Assembly: GCA_014058105.1 (NCBI GenBank)
Contig: JACGCM010000750.1
Location: 372,001-436,000 of the forward strand
Source of the DNA: Kingdonia uniflora
Taxonomy: Eukaryota; Streptophyta; Magnoliopsida; Ranunculales; Circaeasteraceae
Length of the DNA stretch: 64,000 bases
Direction of reading: 5' to 3'
Below the pieces are notes generated by a model. The model had not been told where the DNA came from. It did not search any database and worked only from the letters and a program-made list of their open reading frames with translations. This document shows positions 43,256-54,838 of this stretch, piece after piece. Position 1 is the stretch's first letter. Every line of letters begins with the position of its first letter. Made by a program: the position numbers and the translations under genes.

Positions 43256-44175
43256 ATGCCGGGAATTGATCCGAACCTGGCCTGTCACATACTCAACTTG
43301 AAGGAAAAAGCCATAGCTATCAAACAAAGACAGAGGTCTTTAGCACCAAGACTTCGAGACGAAGTCAACAAGGATTTCAAAAAACTCATCGAAGTTGGTT
43401 TTATCAGAAAGGACAATTATCCAGAATACATATCGAATATTGTGGCAGTACCGAAGAAGAACATGAAGATCAGGATGTGCGTGGATTTCACCGACTTGAA
43501 CAGACATACTCCAAAAGGCAGTTTTCCAATCCCTGTCATAAATATCATGCTCGATTCTATATCAGGACATGTGCTCCTATCTATGATGAATGTCGCGTCA
43601 GGATACAACCAAATACCTATGCTACCTACCGATCAAGATAAAATAGCTTTCATTACAGAGCACGACCTATACTACTACAAAGTCATGCCATTCGATCTCA
43701 ATAATGCTAGAGAAACTTATCAGTGATTGATGACCCAGATGTTGAAAGATGACCTTGGAAAAGCAATGGGGGTCTATATAGACGATATGTTGTGTAAAAG
43801 TCTTAAGAAGGAAGACCATATAGTAGATTTGCACACGGCTTTCGATATTCTTTATCTTTACAAGATGTGACTCAACCCCGACAAATGTCAGTTCGGAGTC
43901 AAGTCAGGGAAATTATTGGGCCACTTAAGTAGCAAGCGCAGTATTGAAGCATATCCAGATAGTATTCAGGCATTATTCTCTATGCCTTCTCCGAAAATGA
44001 AGAAGGACGTCCAAAAGTTAGCAGGCAAGATTGCCGCAATAAACTGTTTTGTTTCAAAATTGTTTGATCGCTGTCGATGGCTACTCAACTTATTACGTGA
44101 GGGGACAACAAAACAAAAAACTAAGAAGGACCCTGAGATTGAATGGACAGTAGAGTGCGAAGCAACATTTCAGTA
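43256..44175 (+). pseudogene. E4 reverse transcriptase remnant
   Basis: It reads MPGIDPNLACHILNLKEKAI, LIEVGFIRKDNYPEYISNIV, AVPKKNMKIRMCVDFTDLNR, LLSMMNVASGYNQIP and YYYKVMPFDLNNARETYQ, then a stop at 43724. After the stop it continues LGKAMGVYIDDMLCKSLKKE with the active-site YIDD near 43776, NPDKCQFGVKSGKLLGHL and PSPKMKKDVQKLAGKI, to EIEWTVECEATFQ. Only a few stops interrupt it. Confidence 0.92.
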
Positions 44176-44188
44176 ACTTAAACTTTAC

Positions 44189-44620
44189 TTGGGTTCACCG
44201 CCAATGATGAGTACACCTAGTGAAGGGGAAGAGCTCACCATTTACCTTGCAGTTACTGAAGATTCATTAAGTTATGTTCTCATTCACCTTGATAAGAAGA
44301 TTGTGAAGCTTGTCCACTTCATCAGTAAAACTCTAACTCCGGCAGAATCCCGATACAGCAAGGTCAAGAAATTACTTTTAGTTCTCGTTTATACCTCACA
44401 AAAATTGAGACAATACTTTTAAGCCCATATCTAACCAGTAGTGACCACTACCCTCTGCGTGAAATCTTATCCAAACGAGAAAAATCTAGACGAGTCTAGC
44501 AATAGTCAGTCACTCTTGGCAAGCATGACATCCATTTTGAACCAAGACATTTTAAAAAGGGTCAAGTCGTAGCAGATTTCCTTGCGGACTTCCTCGTAGA
44601 AGATCCTGATTGGGAAGAAG
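44189..44620 (+). pseudogene. E4 RT-linked RNase H remnant
   Basis: It reads ELTIYLAVTEDSLSYVLIHL and VHFISKTLTPAESRYSKVKK, then LLLVLVYTSQKLRQYF. The expected tether follows in another frame (VVTTYPLCVKSYPNEKN-like, GQVVADFLADFLVEDP near 44560). GQVVADFLADF is the usual end of this domain in Tat elements. Confidence 0.85.
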
Positions 44621-44639
44621 AAAGGAAAAAAATTCATGA

Positions 44640-45060
44640 AGAACAGGTCGAAGAAAAAGTAAACTGGATAACTCAAAAGGGATGGCGCCTTTTCACTGAT
44701 GGATCCTTTAGAACCATAGGATCAGGCATCAGAATCGTGTTGATCACACCTTCTAATGATAGAATCAAAAAGGCAATCCAATTAAATATTGAAGCTACCA
44801 ACAATACAGTAGAATATAAGGTAATGATTCACAGTCTAGATATGGCTATAGAGATTGGTATATTCGAGTTGTCCGTATATACGGAATCTTTACTCATTGT
44901 CAACCATTACACACACAAAATCTAGAAGAATGGAAAAATGATCGATTATGTGGCTTAGTAGCCGACAGAATGAGTAGATTCAAGAAAAATATTATCAAAT
45001 ATTTATCGCGCAGAGAAAATAGACATTCTGATTCCCTCGCATATCTCGCAAGAGTCCTTG
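44640..45060 (+). pseudogene. E4 second (archaeal-type) RNase H remnant
   Basis: It reads WRLFTDGSFRTIGSGIRIVL, TPSNDRIKKAIQLNIEATNN, TVEYKVMIHSLDMAIEIGIF and ELSVYTESLLIVNHYT. The TDGS Asp and the VEY Glu are kept. The YTES Glu replaces the usual Asp. Beyond a stop, KYLSRRENRHSDSLAYLARV is the end of the domain. This second RNase H supports Tat-lineage membership. Confidence 0.85.
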
Positions 45061-45289
45061 TCCCAGAAGCTCGATATCTCAAGATTGAAGTATTATCAAC
45101 CACCAGCATTAACTTCATAAGCTTAATTATGTTAATACTGTGGGCGTTGAAGAGGATGAGGATGATTGGAGATGACCTTTCCTCAAGTATATTGGAACCA
45201 AAAACAAATTCGGCGGTAAACTCCTTCAAGACCCCACTGAAAGAAGATGCATACTCGATAATGCAAAATGCTACATCGTGGAAAATGGC

Positions 45290-46390
45290 CTCATATACAA
45301 GATTTCTGTCACAGGACCATATCTCTAATGTTTATCCCACAATGAAGCTCAAAAATTCCTACTCGAACTACATGAAGGTACTTGAGGTTCCCATACAACA
45401 GGAAGATCTTTAGCAAATTGAGCTCTTACCCAAGGCGTCTTCTGGCCTAAAACAAAAACTCAAACAATTGAACCTGCAAACAAATATGATGCCTGTCAAC
45501 CTCATGGTCCCCAAATTCGAGCTCCTGCTTTAGAACTCCATTACAACAATGTTGTATGGCCATTTAAAAGATGGGCCCTAGACCTTGTCGACAAATTTCC
45601 CACTGCACAAGGAAAACATAAGCATCTTTTAGTCACAATAGATTACTTTACTAAGTGGGTAGAAGCAGTTCTTTTATACCGCACACGAGAAGATGAAGTC
45701 ATCAAGTTCATTTGGGAAAACATCGTCATCCATTTCGGCTGCCCCCATCTTATCAGGATCGACAATGGGCCTCAGTTTGTTGGCTCCAAAGTCGTCGAAT
45801 TCCTCAATCAACACAACATCATACATTCTCCTTCAAATCCGTATTACCCACAAGGGAAGGTCAGACCAAGATCATTAATTACACTATCATGGATGGGATC
45901 AAAAAGTGCTTAATAGAAAATAAGGGAAATTGGATCATAGAGTTACCACATGTGTTATGGGCTTATCGAACTACACCTCAAGTTTTAACTGGATGTATGC
46001 CGGTCCTCTTGGCTTACGGTACAGAAGAAGTCATCCCTACTCAGTATCATCACCCAATTCGCGGCCATATCATGTCCAATAAAGAAAAAAAATTCCAGTT
46101 GCCATGTAATATGAATTGGATCGAGGAGACTCGGGATGGGGCAGTCATGAATTTGGGAAGATACTACCAAGCTTTAGCCTGAGAGTTTGAAATTATGGAT
46201 CTGGTCCTCCAAGATATTCCTAAACATCACAAAGAACTCAACGCAGGGAAATTATCCAAAAAGTAGGAAGGTCCTTTTATCGTTATCGAAAAAAGCAGCC
46301 TCGGTTTCTAGGACCACGCAACTGGGAATGGCGAACATATACCTAATCCTTAAAACACAAGGCGACTGAAGTTGTATCGCAGATAACAAA
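45290..46390 (+). pseudogene. E4 integrase remnant
   Basis: The zinc-binding part is broken (45330-45520). The core reads WPFKRWALDLVDKFPTAQGK (first Asp near 45582), TIDYFTKWVEAVLLY, DEVIKFIWENIVIHFGCP and HLIRIDNGPQFVGSKVVEFL (second Asp near 45760). Then IKKCLIENKGNWIIELPHVL, WAYRTTPQVLTGCMPVLLAY and a C-terminal EGPFIVIEKSSLG follow to about 46390. All three catalytic regions are recognisable. Several shifts separate them. Confidence 0.9.
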
Positions 46391-46449
46391 TTTATCACAG
46401 TGTACTTTCCTTTACTCAATCTCAGATCAATGAAATGCTTGTATTCGAT

Positions 46450-47040
46450 TACCCTAGCAAGTACTTTTATACACAAGTTACAGATCGTTTGTTGCTTCAG
46501 CCAAACCGATCTATCTAACATATTCGCTGTATGTCAATCTTACACAAATGAAGCACTTGTGTTTGATTGCCCTACATTACAGTACTTCTTCTAATATATC
46601 CAACAAGTACTTCTATACACAGATTACGAATCATTTGTTTTTTCGGCCAAACTGATCATCTAAATACATTATAGATCGTTTGTTGCTTTGGCCAAACAGA
46701 TCATCTAAATACATTATAAATCATTTGTTGCTTCGGCTAAACTGATCAGCTAAATACATTATAGATCATTTGTTGCCTCAGCCAAACTGATCATCTAAAT
46801 ATATTACAAATTATTTGTTGCTTCGGCCAAACTGATCATCTAAATGCATTACGGATTGTTTGTTGCTTCGGCCAAGCTGATCATCTAAATACATTACAGA
46901 TCATTTGCTGCTCTGGTCAAACTGATCATCTAAATACAATACAGATCGTTTGTTGCTTCAGCCAAACTGATCGTATAATTACATTATAGACCATTTGTTG
47001 CTTCGGCCAAACAAATCATCTCATGCATCGCAAATCGTTT
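46450..47040. repeat. E4 45-bp tandem repeat following pol
   Basis: About nine units of ATCATCTAAATACATTATAG plus ATCGTTTGTTGCTTCGGCCA lie in register. TTTGTTGC recurs at 46679, 46724 and 46769, exactly 45 bp apart. A few isolated, more diverged units occur from 46480. It starts directly after pol, as the unrelated 192-bp repeat does in E3. Confidence 0.9.
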
Positions 47041-47340
47041 ACCACATTGGCTGAGCCAATTACATATCACGCTACCTTGCATACATTATCGTTGGTACCT
47101 CACACGGTTGTATAGTTAGCTATTTTGTCCTTCACTATTGTTTCATAAATCTATATTGTTATTCTTGCTTCGTATACATGCAACATAATCACATTCCTCA
47201 CCCTTCACTAAAGCTTTCACTTGAAACGTTACCTACATTAGAGGGACCAGGTGCGTCCCATATAACACCTCCAGCTAACCGCCGACTCATAAATTCTGGC
47301 ACCTCCCCATAGCAGTTTTCTTTCCCCCTCTAACCATTCT
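47041..47340. other. E4 noncoding interval
   Basis: This A/T-rich sequence between the tandem repeat and the antisense reading frames shows no features. It could hold the 3' end of antisense gene 2. Confidence 0.4.
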
Positions 47341-50300
47341 CTATTTAAGCGATTCAATTCTTGAAATCATGGGTTGTAAATATTCAGATCGGATTACCTC
47401 CATCTTACACTCTACACCTTGGGCAGTCAAACAATCATATACCCTCTTAGTTTTAGCTTCCAATCTCTTCAATTCCGCCGTAAAAAATGAAGTTACTGCC
47501 ACCATCTCTCTCTCTCTCGTGACTTTCACCCACCTCACTTTTAACCTGTTTACTAAGAAGGAGTTTGCTCAGCTTATGCTGCGCTTCCCTCAGTGCAATT
47601 TCCAATCACTCACAACGATCGTCCACTCGTCGTTTTGCACAACACACATCCAAATTCTGAGATTCTAACACTATCATAAATTTTTCCATATGGTAAATCA
47701 AAGACATTGATGATTTATTAGCCCCGCACTCTACCCTCTTGGCGTCGTAACTTACCTCCAACTGCAACAGATCCTTATTTAGCTTCGTATTCGCACTTCG
47801 AAGTATGTCATTTTCGGACTGGTATAATTCTAAGATATTCAGATGCCGTATTTACGCAATCCGCTCTAACTCACATATTTTGTTCTAATCCCTTTTCACG
47901 ACATCGTTCTGTTGGGCACAGACCTTCTCCATCTTCTTTTCCATCTTCTTAGTAACCAACAACAATACTTTGTATTGGCGAGCACGAGCTTGAACATCGC
48001 ATATCTCCGCATATTAGCTTGAAACTGCAACTCCTTCACAATATTTCCTTCTCCCTCTAACGCGCCCAGCAATTTTATAATTTGTGTTCGCGCAAACATT
48101 AATTCAGCATTTTTTTGACTAGCTCGTACCGAGCTACTTTCGACTTCAACACCTTTTTATCCTACCTCTTCTTCTAAACTATCTATCTTTCTCAGACTGA
48201 CAGCCAGTACGGCCTCTTTCTCTCAAAGAGTATCAGTCAAGAGGGTAACAACATTTCATTCTTTCGACACCTCCACCCTCAATTTTTCATCTACTTCAGT
48301 AGCACTTTTTTGGGCACCCTAACTCGATCTTAGCTCATCACTCATTTATTCATTCCTGGCACATAATGCATCACACTGACTTTGTATAGCAGCCAGATCA
48401 ACATATCACAATAGATAACATTTATAATAATTTTTCATAACAAGAGAATACATATAGCAGTTCATAAGGTTACATCAAGAACGTGGTATCTGAGTAAGTC
48501 AAATACGTCATTACGTTCTAATAACAAACATATTTCATTTATCATAAAATAGTACAAAGGACTAGTCAAAAGAAGTCAAGAATACTCTATTTATGACTCT
48601 TTCAGACATGAAATGACTGCATCTTATCTCTCACTATCTTCCTATTCGATGCCCGTACATCTACCGGTGTGGTAAAGGTTACAACCTCCTATTGACGTTA
48701 TTTGCGCCACATTCGGGGTATCAGCATCTTGACCTGCTCCTCTTCTGATGAATCCTCCCACAACCTAGGGATGGATTACACACCAAGAATCTCTCCTTTA
48801 TCTCGGGTAAACCGTAGGTTATCTGCCTTGGCATTTTCCACTTCAAAATCTTTCCCACACCCCGTCACGAACTTTTGAAAAATGTTCTCTACTCTAGATA
48901 GTTCTCCCCCAAAAAACTCAACAACACTGTCTATATGGCGTTCATGTTCTGTTCGAGCAGCGACTTTTGCTCGCAATGGATAAAGGTGCTCCTTCAGTAT
49001 CATTTGTGCTTTGTGAAACCGCTGGCGCGTGTTTTTCAGTAACACACCTAAAGCCTTCACATCAACCTCTACCTTCATTCGAACAGCCACTTCTTTCGAC
49101 AGCCGCGTTGCTAAAGACATTTTTTGCTCTACGTGTCGCGATAGCTCGTCCTATAACCTCCTTAATTTACCCTCTAATTACTTTTGGACCTCTATTTGTT
49201 CTTTTCTTACCTTAAAAATCCAATTCTCATGGCCCACTGATCCTACATAAAGCCAAACGTATTAGATAAAGGTTCTATATCACCCCATAGAATAGACACA
49301 CCAGCTCAAGCAGAACATTTTTTTGCCACTAAACTATGGCGATTGCGTGCTTCTTGAGCTAAAAACATAACTCGAGCGGGATCTGGAACTACACCTTTCT
49401 CCCTAAAAAGCTCTATATAAGCCTTTTTTAACTCTCGTTCACTATCTACTTCGACCTCAAAATACAAAGTCAGAGCTAATAGCATACTCTGACACCTTGC
49501 CTTCTCACTTGGGTCGTTAAAACAAGTAAATTCTTCTGGCTTTCAAACTAATATCCCCCTTTCCCCTTCCTTTCATAACACCTCGTCTCTCTCTACTTTT
49601 ATCTTAGCATATTTACATTGTAGATAATATAACTCTTTAAATGTTTTCTCTGAATTCAACTTAAATTGCCTTCTCTCATATTCAGTTTGATAAGTAACTA
49701 CAGAATACGGGCTACGGAGTCCCTCGCTCTACTCAATGAATTCTCCAACTCGGAGTTTGTTTTTCTCAAATGTTATATCTCCTACACAGATTAAAGATAT
49801 CTTATTTTAATACAACCATTCACGAAAAGCATATTTCAAAAATATTACTCCAAATAAAAATAGTGTACGATTATATAGAGTACTATCTTTTCCAAATCTA
49901 GCGAGCTAAAAAATAGAATAAAGGATACCACAGAACGTTTAAAGGGGCTTACTAATATCTACCTCAGAAAGAGATTTCAGCGTCTTCCCCAAAGAGGGAA
50001 CTGTTTCAGCACGTTTCACCAGAGAGTTCACTCTTTGCTCAGTAGCGCGGACTGGCTCTTTAATGCCTGGAGGATGGTCTGACGCTTTCTCAGACAAACC
50101 AGCCAAATCATCATCAACCTCTTCCTCCTTGTCCTCAGCAGGGACCTCTATTTCCGCATATCTACCATTCTGGGTCAGCTCCACATCATCAACACTCAAT
50201 CTAAAAACATAGTACAAATTGATAAAGTGGTCACTCTCCACTAAGGCTGTTACAACTGCATCAGTCATAGGCTTGTCATGCTTTGACATATCACTGAGAT

Positions 50301-52022
50301 TTTCTACAGCTGCGGTAGCATCTGCAGCCCTCCCCTCTTTCTCTAACAGAAGGTCGACCTCGAGTCCTTTTACACAAGTTGACTGAGCCCCGAACTTTGC
50401 CATCAGAGCATCAAATTATTGGCCTCTCTTGTCCAAGCAATATCTTGCCCACTTCATCAATGTTGAGAGCTGCCAATACAAACAAAAAGGAAGAGTTAGT
50501 TCAACAAGTTCACTCAATTCGAAGGTAATATCAAGTTAAAATTTTCGACTATATACCGCGAATGTGTACTCGAGGTACTCATCCTTGAGCTGCTATGAGT
50601 TCATCATGGCCATATTTCTTCTCTAACTCTTTCATCTTGGCCGCAGCAAGAGGTTTAGTTTAGTCATTGTCCTCCTCTAAATATCATTTTCTCTTCAACA
50701 AACTCTTCACACCCCTCCCCCAAGAGTGGGCACGTTCACTTCGGGTCTTTCCTCCACACCACCACCACCAGGCTTTGCGATCTCTTGTTCAGCGCGCACA
50801 ACCCTAGCAACTGAGGTACTCTGTTGTGCTGGCTTTTGGACTTTATGAGTAATCTGTTTGGTAGTCTGAGGTACAAAAGGTGGAGGACTAAAAAAGTTAA
50901 CAACGGTCTCTATAGCTTTCCCCTCGGCCATAGCCCATTTTTCTTGAGCTCACTAAACTTTTGGCACTACCGAATCTACTCTTTTGTGTCTTCGGATACC
51001 CAATTCACTAAGTACCTCTGTTAGCTTGTCCTGATCGCGAGCGACACAATCAAACAGACTTGTCTTATCTAGAGTAGCCAAGGGTTTGGGCTCTGCTAAT
51101 AAAAAGGAACATAACATCAATTAAAAAGCATGTGGACATAGTTATCGACTATTCGATGGCTGGTCAACATTACTTACTTAGATTATATTATCTATAGTTC
51201 AGCTTGAGCGCTGGTTCATCTGGAACCTGCAAACAGTTACCCTCAACCCACACAAGGTGGTTCTTCCATGGTCTACCCAAAGATTTAAAATCATAGAACT
51301 TCGGCCTAGCCGAACAACTATACAGGAAACCACTACTCTGACTCCCCATATACTTAAACTTATAAAATTTCAAAACATCTTCAGCTACGAACTGCTTCGC
51401 AGTCCCTTCCTTCCTCTATTTTTCATTCAGTATCTCACATACCCTCATCATCTCATACATATTCCCATTCAACTGGGTAGGGCAGCATTGTAACCCATTC
51501 ATAACCTCTTTCTAAAAATAGGTCAGCAAAATTCTAAGGCCTTATACGACCTGATTCAAGAAACATAAAATGCTCCCACTTAGGCCTGATAACCCAAGCC
51601 CATTGTGATACGAGAGGTTAACCCCCCCACTAATACCTTTATCCATCTTCCTCTTTTCTAAACATAGAACTTGATAGTACATTGCTTCCTCCCTTTTTTC
51701 AGGGACATAGGCTCTGAACCAGAGACCTTGCCCCTCTACATACCTCCCCTACTCTCCTGGATATTTCCTTTAATTTCTCAAGTACTTTTTCCCTACATCC
51801 ACCCCCTCTAGGTATAAGATAAGGACTCTCTCTTTCTCCCTTTCGTCATCCCTCTCCTTTATGCCCTATGATCTACTGGGCCCCACCAGCTCTATCGTCG
51901 TCCCCATACTATTAACATTTTCCTCCATTACTCTATACTCGTCCCCCCTTCCTGAAGACTATATTTCCTCATAGCTGGACGATACTACAAATTTACTAGC
52001 AGGAATACTATGTTTAGAATCC
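47341..52022 (-). pseudogene. E4 antisense gene 2: PF04195-like / coiled-coil protein remnant
   Basis: A Met at 52022 opens MDSKHSIPASKFVVSSSYEE. A domain near 51500-51188 reads TQLNGNMYEMMRVCEIL, FLYSCSARPKFYDFKSLGRP and WKNHLVWVEGN. It matches the E3 plus-strand protein (QMNGNFYEMMRVVEGM) and resembles the PF04195 'putative gypsy type transposon' domain. Then come a Pro/Thr-rich segment (50931-50707), an acidic segment with PAEDKEEEVDDDLAGLSEKA (50403-49939), and coiled-coil-like blocks at 49120-48776 and 48099-47341. A possible TATA (AGTATAAAAAC) lies near 52600 on this strand, with a donor-like site in between. The function is unknown. It has many stops. Confidence 0.65.
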
Positions 52023-53065
52023 ATGCATAACCTATAGATACAAAGACATATTTTATCATTATCGCTACATAACAAATAGTATAAACAACCCCACCTTCTG
52101 CCCAGTCAACACGTTTATTTTCTTAATTCCCAAAACAAAAGGCCAAAATCAAATCATTTAAAATTTCCTCTTCTTGTCCAACACACATATTTTTTTCTCT
52201 CTAAAAGGATCAAAACATATCCCACAATTCTTACATTATAGGCCTTCTCTTATGTTTATTTTCAAAATCCCCAAAACCCCAGATTCAAAAACAAGTAATA
52301 CAGATTACTAGAGTTCACAAATTACTACATAACACAGATTACTCACAAATCAAGCAGACAAAAGTTTTCCATCGCCAACCTATAGATGTAGAACAACAAT
52401 CATCTATTTTACCCGGACGTCCCTTCGAATATGAACGTTCCCGTCGTCTCTTCAGCAATCTCCTATCACTCGATGAAGATTTCTTTCTCAAATCATAATC
52501 AGCACTCAAACGCCCCTCACCTTGACAATGATATCTGGAACACTTTTTTCACTCTTCGAAACTATAGACAATTTATGAGGGAGAGAGATGTGAGTTTTTA
52601 TACTCTCCCTCAGTTTATGAAACGACAGCTCCTTTTGACATGTGCCAATCATCCCCACTGTTGCTACTGGTACATCTTTTCATTTTACAACATCATCATG
52701 ACATCTGTGATAACGTTTGCCATCATCACGTTTATCTCTGTTATCTACCATTGCCAATCCTACACCTCTTTTCAGTCTAATGCCAAAATGACCAATCATC
52801 TTACTTATACTCTACCAAGATCGTACAAATATTCCTAAAATAACTCATTTTTCAAAAATTCAAAGATATCCATACAATTGTTAAAATCTTACAGCTATCA
52901 TACACTGTATCAGTACACAATCAATAAAGCATAATACTTTAATCAACCAGATCGAAACATCACATACTTTATTCTCTCACCATCTCTTATATTATATTTA
53001 TTCAAACTCAACCATAGAATACTCCTACAAAAAGATTACTTTTAGCAAGACTCAAGACTTCGAGC
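52023..53065 (-). promoter_or_regulatory. E4 probable promoter and leader of antisense gene 2
   Basis: The minus strand shows GAGAGTATAAAAACTC at about 52588-52603, a good TATA box, some 580 bp before the Met at 52022. E3 has a TATA-like motif about 450 bp before its corresponding gene. A 135-residue plus-strand frame here (52431-52838) has no recognisable motif and I do not regard it as a gene. Confidence 0.45.
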
Positions 53066-53455
53066 TCACCGAGCTTCCCGGTTACATCTAAAGCAACCCC
53101 GATGGTTTGGTTCCCGACACAGAATTAACTCCCCATTCGCTGCCCTTACATCCACTTCCATAATCATATCGTATGCGAGTTGTAGAACAATCAATTCTCG
53201 CACCCAGGGATCCAACAGAGACTTACAAAAAATGTTGCACCAAACAAAGCGACTATGTTCGACACGCCTGCCTTCATCATCCAATCTGACCAGATTTAAT
53301 GGCCATTTCGGAAGAGTTGCATCATAAGGCAATTGACGAAAATAGCGTTCATGAAGTTTAACAGCTTGATATGAAGCTGGCCATCCGCCGCCTGCTGTGT
53401 ACACTGAGAATGAGTCATCACCATGATCGAACACAACAACTCTAGAGCAATGCAA
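53066..53455 (-). CDS. E4 antisense ORF of unknown family (129 residues)
   Basis: This frame is uninterrupted, unlike its neighbours. It reads MHCSRVVVFDHGDDSFSVYT, GGGWPASYQAVKLHERYFRQ, LPKWPLNLVRLDDEGRRVEH, RFVWCNIFCKSLLDPWVREL and IVLQLAYDMIMEVDVRAANG, ending with three Cys/His positions (CREPNHRGCFRCN) that could bind metal. The composition is that of a folded protein. I do not recognise the family, and I found no counterpart in E3. It lies between antisense gene 1 and the promoter of antisense gene 2. It may be captured host sequence or a further exon. Confidence 0.45.
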   Translation of the reverse strand: MHCSRVVVFDHGDDSFSVYTAGGGWPASYQAVKLHERYFRQLPYDATLPKWPLNLVRLDDEGRRVEHSRFVWCNIFCKSLLDPWVRELIVLQLAYDMIMEVDVRAANGELILCREPNHRGCFRCNREAR

Positions 53456-54188
53456 ATAACAATAACAAGCAATCTCTACTTATAAACAAAGGGCGATCTC
53501 CACAGAATCAGGCACCCTACAGATTTTCCTCAGAGAAATATTTTTGTGCACATTTCAGGAGCAGTAGAATATATATACAGAATAATGTGACATATTATTA
53601 TTCCCATAGCACAAAATATCCCCTCAGATGTTATACATGGCAACAAACAAGATGACAGCTAACTCAACAGTTGTACACACAGCTCCACATCAACCCTGTC
53701 CCCCAGCCCGCATAATAGCGACACCAAGTTAGCATCAACAGCTCGACTTTCTCCAAATTTCACCTTAACTCTCACTACCATTTTTCCCTTTATACCCATA
53801 ATACCTAAAAATTGATGTTACCAACGCCTATGTTACAAACAAAAACTGAAACAGACAAGCTTGAGACAAATTATTATTATAACAGAACACAAATATTTCA
53901 TTCAGTCTGAAAGTATCCCTTACAAAATACTTTACAACAAATTACAGAGATTTTATAGATTACTTCAATTTACATCAAGTATCAGCCTGAAATCCTTTTC
54001 TTGGCACGAACAGTCAACAGAAGAAGCAGATTCCAAACTTTTATCCCATACTGAAAGACGCATGGAAATCTGAAATAGGCATCACAGATGAAAGATCTTC
54101 ATCATGGCCAAAGAGGTATGGTCCATGGAAGAAAATGATCCTCTGCATCATCATCACCTCCCTGCATGCTAGAGACAGATGAAAGGCC

Positions 54189-54612
54189 TCATTTCTTCAA
54201 CAAGACCCACTCATTAGCAGGATATTGACGAGACTCCCTCAGCCGAACGCCTACCGCTTCATCTTCAGTTGTAACAGCTTCCTCCACCTGCAGCCGAAGA
54301 CTGTTACAACATTCCGCCTCAGATGTCAACAGGTAATGGAAAATTACCATTTGGAAGTAATTATCTTTTGCCTCCATCACTTCTTCATAAGACATGCGAT
54401 GAAAAGTGGGAAAAACAGGAATTGGAGTAGGTAGATGCAGCGGTTGATAGCCAAAATACCTGATACACAATTCTATCATCTTCTTCCGAATCCAAGACTC
54501 TCGGGCCTGAGTCCTAGTCGTCACAATTTTTACCACAGTAAACAAAGAGGGCAGAGATTAAAGATAAAGGGCTTTCTCCTACCACTCAACTCAGAGTGCC
54601 TTTTATATGCGG
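54189..54612 (-). CDS. E4 antisense gene 1: short ORF with its own TATA box
   Basis: A TATA box (GCATATAAAAGGC, about 54599-54611) precedes the Met at 54545 by about 55 bp. The open frame reads MFTVVKIVTTRTQARESWIR, KKMIELCIRYFGYQPLHLPT, FPTFHRMSYEEVMEAKDNYF, YLLTSEAECCNSLRLQVEEA and ESRQYPANEWVLLKK. It resembles the first antisense frame of E3 in the same place: ARES/AREH, IxxKMxEL, FG, and PANEWVLL/PAWQxLVLL. The family is unknown to me. The intact frame over 118 codons in an otherwise decayed element is notable. Confidence 0.55.
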
Positions 54613-54821
54613 ATCAGCATTTAAAACAGACTCACCAAATTCCCAACGTTAAAAGGATTCCCCATACAATAATATTGGACTACAGTCATTGGTTCTAGGA
54701 AACCAAACAGACACCAACAGAGATTCATAAATATACATTGGAAATGAACATCAAATATAACTATAGCATTTAATGATACTTCTCAACCAACACCACTCGC
54801 CTAAAATAATTCTCATACTGT

Positions 54822-54838
54822 GGCTGAGAGGGGGCGGT
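54822..54838 (+). other. E4 polypurine tract
   Basis: GCTGAGAGGGGGCGGT directly precedes the 3' LTR and is strongly purine-rich, as needed for plus-strand priming. Confidence 0.8.

Noticed and set aside
44900..45413. Two long overlapping ORFs (109 residues minus, 147 residues plus)
   Set aside because: They span the E4 RNase H to integrase linker. Only short parts of the plus frame match the domain and the minus frame is a shadow.
52431..52838. 135-residue plus-strand ORF in the 3' region of E4
   Set aside because: No recognisable motif, lies over the probable promoter and leader of antisense gene 2, and has no counterpart in E3.
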